Assembly (NCBI RefSeq): GCF_900198605.1
Contig: NZ_FZPJ01000004.1
Coordinates: forward strand, 24,825-88,824
Length of the DNA stretch: 64,000 bases
Direction of reading: 5' to 3'
From: Helicobacter mesocricetorum
GTDB lineage: Bacteria; Campylobacterota; Campylobacteria; Campylobacterales; Helicobacteraceae
This document shows positions 48,132 through 55,465 of this stretch, piece after piece. Each line of letters begins with the position of its first letter. Within the stretch, counting starts at the first letter, position 1. Both the position numbers and the translations under genes were made by a program. Under the pieces are notes generated by a model. The model did no database searches. It was not told the origin of the DNA and saw only the letters and a program-made list of their open reading frames with translations.

Positions 48132-49520
48132 CTAGAATGTTAGATACCAAGATACCAAAATATTCACGCCCATACCTATTAGCAAAAGCGGGGTTGTGCG
48201 CTTGATAATCTCTATGGGAGGAATCTTTGCAAAACCTGCAAGGGCTAAGATTCCCCCCGCAATAGGAGAGGCTGCCCTGCCTAAAGCCGAAGCGATTTCT
48301 ATGGGTAAAACCAAAGTAATAGGGGCAATTCCAAGCTTTGTTGCAATATCTGGGGCTAATCTCCCAAAGGCATTAAAGGCGGCAATGCCACTTCCCATAA
48401 TCATTGCGAAAAAATACACCAAAAAGCTTAAAATGGTAATGGTTACAAATACTGCAGAAACCCCTAAATTTGCAATCCCATCGGTTAAAATCCCAATCCC
48501 TCCTAATGCCTTAATCCCCTCTGCAAAAACACTTGCTGCGATAATAATGCTAACCACAGAGACAAAGATTTCACTCATTGCCTTTAGGATTACCACCATA
48601 TCCTCGCCTAATTTTTTTGCATCTTTATGCCTTATAAATTCTATAACAAAAACTAATGCGATGCTTAAAAAATTTGCCGTAATCACATCAAGCTTGATTT
48701 GGAGAAAATACGCAACAAATAAAAACACCACAGGCAACCAAGGGAAAAATATATAAACAATCGGGCATTTTGGATCGATAATCTCTGGAATCTCATTTTG
48801 TGTTTGTAAGAGATTTTTTGCTTTGTCTCTTTTATCGATGTAGGCAAAATAAAAGGAGATTAAGAGAGCAATGACTGCAACATAAGCTAAGACTACCCAG
48901 AGTTGATAGTCTAAAAATAATCCCACGACATTATCTTTTTGCCCCACCATATCTGCCATATTAATGGAGTTTCCATCCTTTGGTCCATAATCTAGCGCAA
49001 TAAGCGATAGCACACTTACTGCAATAACAGGGCGAATCCCAAGTGCTACTAGCACAGGATAAATACAAGCAAGTAAGAGAAGCAAAAGCCCCGCATAACT
49101 TGAAATAACGATTTTTAAAGCCATACCCACGACAAAAGTTCCGCTTAAAATGAGGTATTTGTTTTGGAGTTTGCTTAAGGGTTTGTTGGCTAGGAAGGCA
49201 AGTTTGGCAGAGGCGTTGATGTGCTTCATATAGGCTGCAAAACCCGCAACAGACATAATAATAAGCCCAACCCCTGCAAGTTGTTTTTTAAAAGTCGCTG
49301 TTAGGAAGGTAAAGCTATCTAGGAGGGTTGTCAAAAAGGTTATTTCTTCTGGTTTTCTTTGAATCCCTGAAGCAATAGGAGTGCCTGTGAGGTAAAAGGC
49401 AAAGATTAAAAGCAAAATCCCAGAGAATAAAAAGATAAAAATGGGATTGTATTGCTTGAGAATATAATAAGCCACAATGCTTGTGGCTACAATGGTTGAG
49501 AGTATCATTAAAAGATTCAT
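48132..49520 (-). CDS. dcuC: DcuC-type C4-dicarboxylate transporter
   Basis: A 462-residue permease with about twelve hydrophobic helices. Similarity to DcuC is seen in the start (IVAYYILKQYNP), GFAAYMKHINAS, and the C-terminal PIEIASALGRAASPIAGG. DcuC carries fumarate/succinate or related acids in anaerobic respiration. The regulator gene starts eight bases after its stop, so they may be cotranscribed. Confidence 0.85.
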   Translation of the reverse strand: MNLLMILSTIVATSIVAYYILKQYNPIFIFLFSGILLLIFAFYLTGTPIASGIQRKPEEITFLTTLLDSFTFLTATFKKQLAGVGLIIMSVAGFAAYMKHINASAKLAFLANKPLSKLQNKYLILSGTFVVGMALKIVISSYAGLLLLLLACIYPVLVALGIRPVIAVSVLSLIALDYGPKDGNSINMADMVGQKDNVVGLFLDYQLWVVLAYVAVIALLISFYFAYIDKRDKAKNLLQTQNEIPEIIDPKCPIVYIFFPWLPVVFLFVAYFLQIKLDVITANFLSIALVFVIEFIRHKDAKKLGEDMVVILKAMSEIFVSVVSIIIAASVFAEGIKALGGIGILTDGIANLGVSAVFVTITILSFLVYFFAMIMGSGIAAFNAFGRLAPDIATKLGIAPITLVLPIEIASALGRAASPIAGGILALAGFAKIPPIEIIKRTTPLLLIGMGVNILVSWYLTF

Positions 49521-49538
49521 ATATCCTCCTTTTAAGTG

Positions 49539-49991
49539 TTAAGAGTTTCGCATAATAAGGCTTTGTGGGAGGTTAAAGAGATAAATAAGCTCTTCTTCCT
49601 TTATGCGATGCTCACCCTCATCTTTTTCGTGGTCAAAGCCTATTAGGTGGAGGATGCCATGAATAAATAATAAGGCAATTTCATCTTCTAAAGAATGTTC
49701 AAGGGTATTAGCAACAGCTTGTGCGTAATCTAGTGAAATAATGATACTCCCTATTAGGGGAGAGAATTCACTTTCTAAGGGAAAGGATAAAACATCAGTA
49801 GCTTCATCTTTGTTCCTGTGGTTTTTATTAAAAGATTGTATGGTTGCATTATCTACCAATAAAACCTCGCATTGTTTGTGGGTTAAGTTTGAATCTTGAA
49901 GGATTTTATCAAAGATTTGTTCTAATAAATCACAAAAATGCTTTTGGAGAATATAATTGGTTTGGTTGTGGTAGTCGATTTTAGGAAACAT
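49539..49991 (-). CDS. ybeY: Endoribonuclease YbeY
   Basis: A 150-residue zinc-dependent rRNA maturation nuclease. The metal site HGILHLIGFDHEKDEGEH has three His. NKNHRNKDEATDVLSFPLE is the other family block. It overlaps xth by 11 bases on the same strand. YbeY acts in 16S 3' maturation and ribosome quality control. Confidence 0.94.
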   Translation of the reverse strand: MFPKIDYHNQTNYILQKHFCDLLEQIFDKILQDSNLTHKQCEVLLVDNATIQSFNKNHRNKDEATDVLSFPLESEFSPLIGSIIISLDYAQAVANTLEHSLEDEIALLFIHGILHLIGFDHEKDEGEHRIKEEELIYLFNLPQSLIMRNS

Positions 49992-50739
49992 TAATCTCTA
50001 ATTCTACGGGGCAGTGGTCGCTACCCATAATTTGTGGATGAATTTTTGCTCCTATGAGTTGGGAGTTAAGGCTTTTAGAGCATAGAAAATAATCAATTCT
50101 CCATCCCGTGTTATTTTCTCTTGCTTTGCCCATATAGCTCCACCAGCTATAAGCTCCCTCTAAATTAGGATAAAAGTATCGAAAAGTATCTGTAAAACCA
50201 GAATCTAATAAAAGCGACATTTTTTCTCTCTCTTCATCTGTAAAACCAGCATTCCTACGATTTGTTTTGGGGTTTTTTAAATCAATTTCTTGGTGTGCTA
50301 CATTTAAGTCTCCACAAACAATGGCAGGCTTAGATTCTTCTAGTTTTTTTAAAAAAGCCCGAAAATCATCTTCCCATTGCATTCTATACTCTAATCTTTC
50401 TAATTCTCTTTTGGAGTTTGGTGTATAGACATTTACCAAATAAAAATTTTGGAATTCTGCTGTGATGATTCTGCCCTCTTTGTCGTGATGCTCTATTCCC
50501 ATATCATAGGTTACACTCAAGGGTTTGATTTTGCTAAAGATTGCTACTCCAGAATATCCCTTTTTCTCTGCACTATTCCAAAACTCCTCATAGCCCTTAA
50601 ATTCAAAAGCCGCTTGTTCTTTTTGCATTTTAGATTCTTGGATACAAAAAATATCTGCATTAATGGCATTGAAAAAATCCATAAAACCCTTATTCATACA
50701 AGCCCTTAATCCATTAACATTCCACGAGATTAATTTCAT
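49981..50739 (-). CDS. xth: Exodeoxyribonuclease III / AP endonuclease
   Basis: A 252-residue base-excision-repair enzyme. Mg2+ and catalytic residues occur in ISWNVNGLRAC, CIQESKM, VCGDLNVAHQEIDL, WRIDYFLCSK and the terminal GSDHCPVEL. Normal length for the XthA/ExoA type. It follows the AsmA-like gene by nine bases. Confidence 0.95.
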   Translation of the reverse strand: MKLISWNVNGLRACMNKGFMDFFNAINADIFCIQESKMQKEQAAFEFKGYEEFWNSAEKKGYSGVAIFSKIKPLSVTYDMGIEHHDKEGRIITAEFQNFYLVNVYTPNSKRELERLEYRMQWEDDFRAFLKKLEESKPAIVCGDLNVAHQEIDLKNPKTNRRNAGFTDEEREKMSLLLDSGFTDTFRYFYPNLEGAYSWWSYMGKARENNTGWRIDYFLCSKSLNSQLIGAKIHPQIMGSDHCPVELEINVS

Positions 50740-50748
50740 AGTTTTCCT

Positions 50749-53268
50749 TTATTTGTTGGGGTGTTTAACTGCTCCATCATAGAAAGGTTTGCAGTTTTCC
50801 TCTTGATTGGTTATGGGCTTAGTAATAGTTTTTGCGCCCTTAGTTACTTTATCTAGGAGTGAAGCTGCAAGATTAATGGCTGTATTAACGGCGGTTTGGG
50901 TAATTTGGATTTTAGGATTTGCAAGTGTGCCTTCAATCTTTTGCGAGTATTTCGCACAATTATTGGCATTTAATAAGCCAATATAGAAATTGTCAAAAGA
51001 TTGATTGTTAAGATTGATAGCTCCTTTGGCTGCAATCCTTGTTTTGGTTGTCGCAAAGGCTACATCTTTAGCATTAGCAATACCTTTTTGAAAATCAATA
51101 TCAGCCTCTAATTCTTTGATAGCAGTTTTTGTATCAAGAATAGTATTTAGTCCCATTTGCCCTAAATCTCCTCCTTTGGTTGCAGCTACCCCAAGGGGTC
51201 CTGCAAGCACAAAAGCCCCAATATCAAGGAGGTTGATTTGATTGGTTTTTTCGTAATTGTTTGCAAGGGCATCAATATCAAGACTATAAATTTGAATATT
51301 CTTTCCTTGAATCCTCAAAGGACCATTGAGGTTTTTTATCGTATTTTCTAGTTTTAGGGTTAAATTGGCATTTGCATTGAATATACCATCTTTGATAAAC
51401 TTACTATTACCTGTAAAATCTGCAATTTTCTTTGCCGATAAATTATTAGCATTAATTTTTAGAAGTTCATTTGCCAAAGTGAGTTCCAAATCGCCAAAAT
51501 CTTGATTGGCTACATATAATTTAGGAAGATTATCTGAAAATCCAGCATTACCCTTTAAGGTAAGTTTGCCTTGAAGGGGTAATTTTAAGGGGTTGATGTT
51601 AGCAATATTAGGTGTGTGGAAATTGAAGTCCGCACTATAAGCGTTATCTTTTGGATTAATCAGTGCATTGCTAATTTTAAGTGTTATGTCTTTTCCTGTG
51701 GCTTTAAGTTCGGCTTTGCCTTCACCTTGCTTGAATTTGCCCTCCCCATTAAGTGCAAAAACAATATCGTGTTTAAATTCCATACCGCTTAGGGTATTCA
51801 GTGTTTGTTTAGGGAGTGTTAATTCTGATGTGTTGAGGTCAAAATTACCATCGAAGCTTGAATCTTTAAAGTTGTTTAGAGTGGCTTTAGCACTTAAGAA
51901 ACCATAAACATCATAATTAAGTAGTTTAGAAATTTTTTGTAAATTGAGATTCTCTAAATCTACTACGATGTTGTTAGGAGAATAATCCTTTAAAAGCGCA
52001 TTGGCATAAATCTTAGAATCAAATAAATCACTTTTTGTTTCAATATTCATAGTTTTAGGATTGCCATTTATAGTGGCTTCTAAGCTATTATTGGATGCTA
52101 GGTTTAAGCCATTAAAGATTAGGGACTGGATAGAGCTAGAGAGGTTGGCTTTAAGGTTGTAGTTTAGCGGTGTTAGGTTGATAGTGTTAATCTCTGCATC
52201 AAGGTTGATAATTCCTTGTGCTTTATAGGGCAGGGCTGTAAAATCTAAAATTTCTTTTATGCTTAAGTCTTTGCCTTTAATAACTGCATTTTCTGGCTTA
52301 TAATGAGGAATATTTGAATGCACTAAGATGGGATTGGTAAGTGCATAAAGACTAAGAGTGGCTTCTTGATTGGTAATATCATTGGATTTTAGGTTAATAT
52401 TCCCGCTTATAGGAGTTTTGATAGCAAAGTTATTGTATCGGATATTGTTGATAATAGTTTTTAAATTACCATTTGTGGAATAATCTTTGAGGTTTAAGAG
52501 CAAATCTTCAGAGGTTAATTGAAAATAGCTTGAGTTGGCTAGAATAGTTGTTAAGATGTGATTTGCTTTTGCTTTTCCGTTAATAGCGAGTTTGATAGGT
52601 TCTTTAGGGAGTGTTAAGTTATATTCTTTTTGTAAGAGAGTGTTGTTAGGGGAGATAGCATCAGAGGCGATTTGGAATCCTCCATTAGGGGAGGTGAGGT
52701 CAGAAATATCTAAATCCGCATTCAGTAGAATTTTTCCATTTGCATAGGAGGGCTGGTTAAGAAAAGCTAGTAAAGATTGCAAATTAATCCCTTCTTTGCT
52801 TGTGATAAAGAGTTTTTTAGGATTGTAATTTTCTAAAATTACATCAACATTAATGGTGCTTTTAAAGGCATTGAGATCTGCTTTAAAGGAGAGATTGTCG
52901 GATTTTTTTGTAATTTCCCCATTAAGATTTACTCCGCCATTTAATGGGATTCCAATGAGTTGTTCATAAGGTCTTAAATCCTTAACAACTGCGTTAATTT
53001 GTGCATTGGTATTGAAAGTAAAAAGAGAATAGTTTCCACTTAAGGCAATTTGTGATTGTTGTTTATCTGCAAGGCTAAAAGCAAAATCCGAAAAACCAAG
53101 CTTAAAGTGTGTAAATTCCAAACCAATAGGAGCTTTTTCATTAACTATCTTGGTAATGGTATTTTTTAAGAAATCGTTTCCACTTTTTGAAAATAGCCAA
53201 AAAAACACAGAAGCAAGGATTATTAAAATTACTCCAAAAATAATTCCTAAAACTTTTAGAATCTTCAT
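50749..53268 (-). CDS. Large AsmA/TamB-like envelope protein
   Basis: An 839-residue protein with an N-terminal membrane anchor (about residues 5-28) and a long periplasmic region of repeating beta-strand segments rich in Asn, Leu and Ile. KAPIGLEFTHFKLGF near the start and LKELEADIDFQKGIANAKD / KTRIAAKGAINLNNQ near the C-terminus resemble AsmA-like repeat-beta-groove proteins, thought to bridge lipids between membranes. Specific orthology is not certain. Confidence 0.8.
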   Translation of the reverse strand: MKILKVLGIIFGVILIILASVFFWLFSKSGNDFLKNTITKIVNEKAPIGLEFTHFKLGFSDFAFSLADKQQSQIALSGNYSLFTFNTNAQINAVVKDLRPYEQLIGIPLNGGVNLNGEITKKSDNLSFKADLNAFKSTINVDVILENYNPKKLFITSKEGINLQSLLAFLNQPSYANGKILLNADLDISDLTSPNGGFQIASDAISPNNTLLQKEYNLTLPKEPIKLAINGKAKANHILTTILANSSYFQLTSEDLLLNLKDYSTNGNLKTIINNIRYNNFAIKTPISGNINLKSNDITNQEATLSLYALTNPILVHSNIPHYKPENAVIKGKDLSIKEILDFTALPYKAQGIINLDAEINTINLTPLNYNLKANLSSSIQSLIFNGLNLASNNSLEATINGNPKTMNIETKSDLFDSKIYANALLKDYSPNNIVVDLENLNLQKISKLLNYDVYGFLSAKATLNNFKDSSFDGNFDLNTSELTLPKQTLNTLSGMEFKHDIVFALNGEGKFKQGEGKAELKATGKDITLKISNALINPKDNAYSADFNFHTPNIANINPLKLPLQGKLTLKGNAGFSDNLPKLYVANQDFGDLELTLANELLKINANNLSAKKIADFTGNSKFIKDGIFNANANLTLKLENTIKNLNGPLRIQGKNIQIYSLDIDALANNYEKTNQINLLDIGAFVLAGPLGVAATKGGDLGQMGLNTILDTKTAIKELEADIDFQKGIANAKDVAFATTKTRIAAKGAINLNNQSFDNFYIGLLNANNCAKYSQKIEGTLANPKIQITQTAVNTAINLAASLLDKVTKGAKTITKPITNQEENCKPFYDGAVKHPNK

Positions 53269-53463
53269 TTAAATCTCCACAATCTAAGTCAGTAATAATT
53301 TTTGTAAGATTCTATCTAAAATAAGATAAAATGTATGCATAAATCCCTGTATTTGAGATTTTATAAAAATTAAAAATTGTCGATATAAGTATTGTAACTT
53401 CTTTGCATTATTTTCTTAAAAGATGTTAATGGAAGTTACAAGATTTGCAATAAGGAGTCTACT
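53269..53463 (+). promoter_or_regulatory. Sigma-28-type promoter for the small motility protein
   Basis: CGATAT at 53381-53386 matches the flagellar sigma-28 (FliA) -10 of Campylobacterota. It is preceded by AT-rich DNA with TAAA at 53364. The start codon lies about 78 bases downstream with an AAGGAG site. Confidence 0.55.
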
Positions 53464-53679
53464 ATGATTTCAGGGATTAATAGTGCATCTGTGGTAGTTA
53501 GCGGAAATTTGAGTGCGTTAAAAAAAGCCATTAATACAGAAGAGAATTTGATGAGTTCGTTAATTAATGGTATGGAAGAGCAATCAAGCTTACAAACTCA
53601 AGGGAATAATTCTTCTAATGCCGCTTCAGATTCACTTCCACAAAATCATTCTAATGGGAGGCTTGATATTATGGCTTAA
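53464..53679 (+). CDS. Small YjfB-like putative motility protein
   Basis: A 71-residue acidic/polar protein with an amphipathic helix MISGINSASVVVSGNLSALK and a C-terminal RLDIMA. The N-terminal Ser/Ala heptad pattern and the Leu-Asp-Ile-x-Ala end resemble the YjfB family of short putative motility proteins; the match is by pattern only. The upstream CGATAT promoter supports late flagellar expression. The next gene is the flagellin-glycan gene pseI. Confidence 0.7.
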   Translation: MISGINSASVVVSGNLSALKKAINTEENLMSSLINGMEEQSSLQTQGNNSSNAASDSLPQNHSNGRLDIMA

Positions 53680-53766
53680 TCCAAAACACTTAGTGTTTTG
53701 GGGATTTAAAGTTTTGCAAAATCATTTTTTGAAGCCTTATAACTTTTAATTTATTTCTAAGGATGA

Positions 53767-54783
53767 GTGTTGAGTAGCAATAAAACCTTTCTTGTTGCAG
53801 AATTATCAGCTAATCATAATCAAAGCAAAGCATTGGCATTGGAGACGATAAAAGCCGCCAAAGATGCAGGAGCAAATGCCATAAAGTTGCAAACTTACAC
53901 TCCAGATTGTATGACTTTTGATTGTGATTTAGAGTCTTTTAAGATTAAGGGAACTTTATGGGAGGGTAAAAACCTCTATGAGCTTTATAAAGAAGCAATG
54001 ACGCCTTGGGAGTGGCATAAGGAGCTATTTGCTTATGCTAAGGATTTAGGTTTAATATGTTTTTCTAGCCCTTTTAGCAAAGAAGCGGTGGATTTTTTAG
54101 AGTCTCTAGGCAATCCTATCTATAAAGTTGCTTCTTTTGAAATTACAGATTTAGAGCTTATTGCTTATATGGCTAGTAAGCATAAACCTATGATATTATC
54201 AAAAGGCATTGCTACTAAAGAGGAGATACAAGATGCTATTGATGTTTGCAGGAGTGAGGGGGTGGAAGATATTACTTTATTGCAATGCACAAGTTCTTAT
54301 CCTGCCCCTTTAAATGAGGCAAATCTAAGGCTCATTCCACAAATGCAGGAAGATTTTGGTGTAAAAGTTGGTTTATCTGATCATACCTTAGGGGTAAATG
54401 CTGCCATAACCGCTACTGCTTTGGGTGCTAGTGTGATTGAAAAACATTTTATCTTAAAGAGGAGTTTGGGAGGAGTTGATAGTGCTTTTAGTATGGAGGC
54501 GAAAGAATTTTTAAGTCTCTCACAAGCAATTCGTGAGGTTGAGCAGCTATTAGGGGATTCTTCTTATACATTAAGCCCTAAAGCTAAGGAAGGTAGAGAC
54601 TTTATGCGTTCTTTGTTTGTAGCAGATACAATAAAAAAGGGAGAGATTATTCAGTCTTGGCAGATTCGATCTATTCGTCCGGGATTTGGGATTGCTCCAA
54701 AATACAAGAAAGAAGTAATAGGAAAGGTAGCGACTAAAGACTTATATTTTGGGAAGCCCCTAGAGTTTGGAGATTGGGAATAG
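53767..54783 (+). CDS. pseI: Pseudaminic acid synthase
   Basis: A 338-residue NeuB-family enzyme condensing a 2,4-diacetamido hexose with phosphoenolpyruvate. FLVAELSANHNQSKALAL, AIKLQTYTPDCMTF, CTSSYPAP, LSDHTLGVNAA and VIEKHF are family blocks; the C-terminus (about 280-338) is the antifreeze-like SAF domain. Pseudaminic acid decorates flagellin in Helicobacter and Campylobacter. The start is GTG 53767 or TTG 53770; spacing from AAGGA slightly favours the latter. Confidence 0.93.
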   Translation: MLSSNKTFLVAELSANHNQSKALALETIKAAKDAGANAIKLQTYTPDCMTFDCDLESFKIKGTLWEGKNLYELYKEAMTPWEWHKELFAYAKDLGLICFSSPFSKEAVDFLESLGNPIYKVASFEITDLELIAYMASKHKPMILSKGIATKEEIQDAIDVCRSEGVEDITLLQCTSSYPAPLNEANLRLIPQMQEDFGVKVGLSDHTLGVNAAITATALGASVIEKHFILKRSLGGVDSAFSMEAKEFLSLSQAIREVEQLLGDSSYTLSPKAKEGRDFMRSLFVADTIKKGEIIQSWQIRSIRPGFGIAPKYKKEVIGKVATKDLYFGKPLEFGDWE

Positions 54784-54978
54784 TGGAGTGATTATTGTAT
54801 TAAAGCTTAGGATATTTATACAAATAAAAAAATATTCTTTCTCTGTATAAGTGTATAAATCCAACTCTATAAGCCCAATTTTACGATATTTATCGTTGAT
54901 ACACTTATGCACTTTTTGGATAGAGAAATATAAAAAGAAATTGATGATTTGGATAAGAGAGTAGAATTACAGGTTAAT
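54784..54978. other. Non-coding DNA with inverted repeats left of the toxin-antitoxin locus
   Basis: No gene of normal size. TATAAGTGTATAA (about 54846-54858) is inverted relative to TACACTTATGC at 54900-54910, and ACGATA-TT-TATCGT (about 54883-54896) is a perfect small palindrome. Confidence 0.5.
54899..54945 (+). repeat. 47-nt direct repeat, left copy
   Basis: Starts ATACACTTATGC and ends AAAAAGAAATTGAT. It aligns without gaps to 55238-55284, with about seven differences concentrated in the middle. The two copies bracket the peptide/antisense locus. Confidence 0.8.
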
Positions 54979-54988
54979 CCATCTTAGC

Positions 54989-55004
54989 CCCAGCAAAAGC
55001 TGGG
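54989..55004 (-). terminator. Hairpin just past the toxin stop codon
   Basis: CCCAGC (54989-54994) pairs with GCTGGG (54999-55004) around AAAA. On the minus strand it begins about eight bases after the peptide stop, so it may cap the toxin mRNA 3' end. No U-run follows. Confidence 0.4.
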
Positions 55005-55011
55005 ACAAAGC

Positions 55012-55080
55012 CTAATAAGCCTTGACAGCAATTATACAAAGTAGTATAATCGCAACCAAGATGAATTTCGTAAGCATCAT
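55012..55080 (-). CDS. Candidate type I toxin: 22-residue hydrophobic peptide
   Basis: A 22-codon ORF starting MMLTKF and ending VKAY, with 14 consecutive hydrophobic residues between Lys5 and Lys20: one membrane-spanning helix with basic ends. Shine-Dalgarno AGGAG lies five bases before the first ATG (eight before the second). A TATAAT on the minus strand at 55147-55152 would start an mRNA near 55140. Size and composition, including the double Met start and Ala-Tyr end, resemble Ibs-type toxins of enterics, but homology cannot be claimed at this length. A strong promoter for antisense RNA lies inside the ORF. Function is inference. Confidence 0.6.
   Translation of the reverse strand: MMLTKFILVAIILLCIIAVKAY
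55022..55050 (+). promoter_or_regulatory. Perfect consensus promoter for antisense RNA
   Basis: TTGACA (55022-55027), a 17-base spacer and TATAAT (55045-55050). This is the strongest promoter by consensus in the window together with that of clpB. It lies wholly inside the minus-strand peptide ORF. Confidence 0.8.
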
Positions 55081-55141
55081 CTTAGCTCCTTTTGGGGCAT
55101 AGATTTTGCCACAGGGGTAAAGGACCTGTGGCAATTACCCC
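55057..55141 (+). ncRNA. Candidate antitoxin RNA, antisense to the peptide mRNA
   Basis: Predicted from the promoter above, start near 55057. It would be fully complementary to the first eight codons, the ribosome site and the leader of the minus-strand peptide mRNA. It contains the 10-bp hairpin 55106-55134. The 3' end is not certain; no T-run follows the hairpin. No ribosome site precedes its only ATG (55061), so it is probably non-coding. Confidence 0.5.
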
Positions 55142-55152
55142 ATAAAATTATA
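55082..55152 (-). promoter_or_regulatory. Promoter and structured leader of the peptide mRNA
   Basis: On the minus strand: TATAAT (55152-55147), then a leader of about 60 nt beginning GGGGTAA. TTGCCACAGG and CCTGTGGCAA (55106-55115 with 55125-55134) form a perfect 10-bp stem. GGGGTAA/TTACCCC (55114-55120 with 55135-55141) forms a second, interleaved helix. The loop UCCUUU (55119-55124) is complementary to AAAGGA of the ribosome site (55087-55092). Confidence 0.6.
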
Positions 55153-55156
55153 CTTT

Positions 55157-55192
55157 AACTTCTACAAAAAACTTGAACTTCTATAAAACTTG
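55157..55192. repeat. Tandem repeat in the toxin promoter region
   Basis: AACTTCTACAAAAAACTTG (19 bases) is followed directly by AACTTCTATAAAACTTG (17 bases). It covers the expected -35 area of the minus-strand promoter. Confidence 0.7.
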
Positions 55193-55237
55193 CACAAACT
55201 ACATTTAGTTGTTTAACTAAAAAATCTAGAATAAATT

Positions 55238-55284
55238 ATACACTTATACGCTTTTTGTATAGAGAGAAATAAAAAGAAATTGAT
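55238..55284 (+). repeat. 47-nt direct repeat, right copy
   Basis: Starts ATACACTTATAC and ends AAAAAGAAATTGAT, matching 54899-54945. It lies upstream of the peptide promoter on the minus strand and contains a further minus-strand TATAAT (near 55234-55240 at its edge). Confidence 0.8.
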
Positions 55285-55465
55285 TGCTTTTTATCTTTGT
55301 TTTTGTAGCTTTGACAGATAGATTTTTTAACCTATCAAATGATAGGAACTAACTATGCAAAATACCCCCCGTATCGTATATGGTGTTTTAAAATCTTTCG
55401 TTTAAGAAAGTATGGGATCTATTTTGCTATTATTATCAAATTATATTTAAGTTTAAGGAGTATTA
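55285..55465. other. Leader region before the methyltransferase, with a palindrome and a mini-ORF
   Basis: CCTATCA-AA-TGATAGG (55331-55346) is a perfect hairpin. Directly after it AGGA and an ATG at 55355 open a 16-codon ORF containing a six-C run (55365-55370), reading MQNTPRIVYGVLKSFV then stop. It may be a leader peptide or the start of a lost gene. Confidence 0.4.

Noticed and set aside
48196..48756. 186-codon plus-strand ORF opposite dcuC
   Set aside because: It is the shadow of a well-supported membrane protein; Ala/Pro/Ile-rich composition reflects the antisense of membrane helices.
53430..53452. Sigma-54-like TGGAA...TTGC before the small motility gene
   Set aside because: GG and GC are 14 bases apart instead of 10, so it cannot be an RpoN site.
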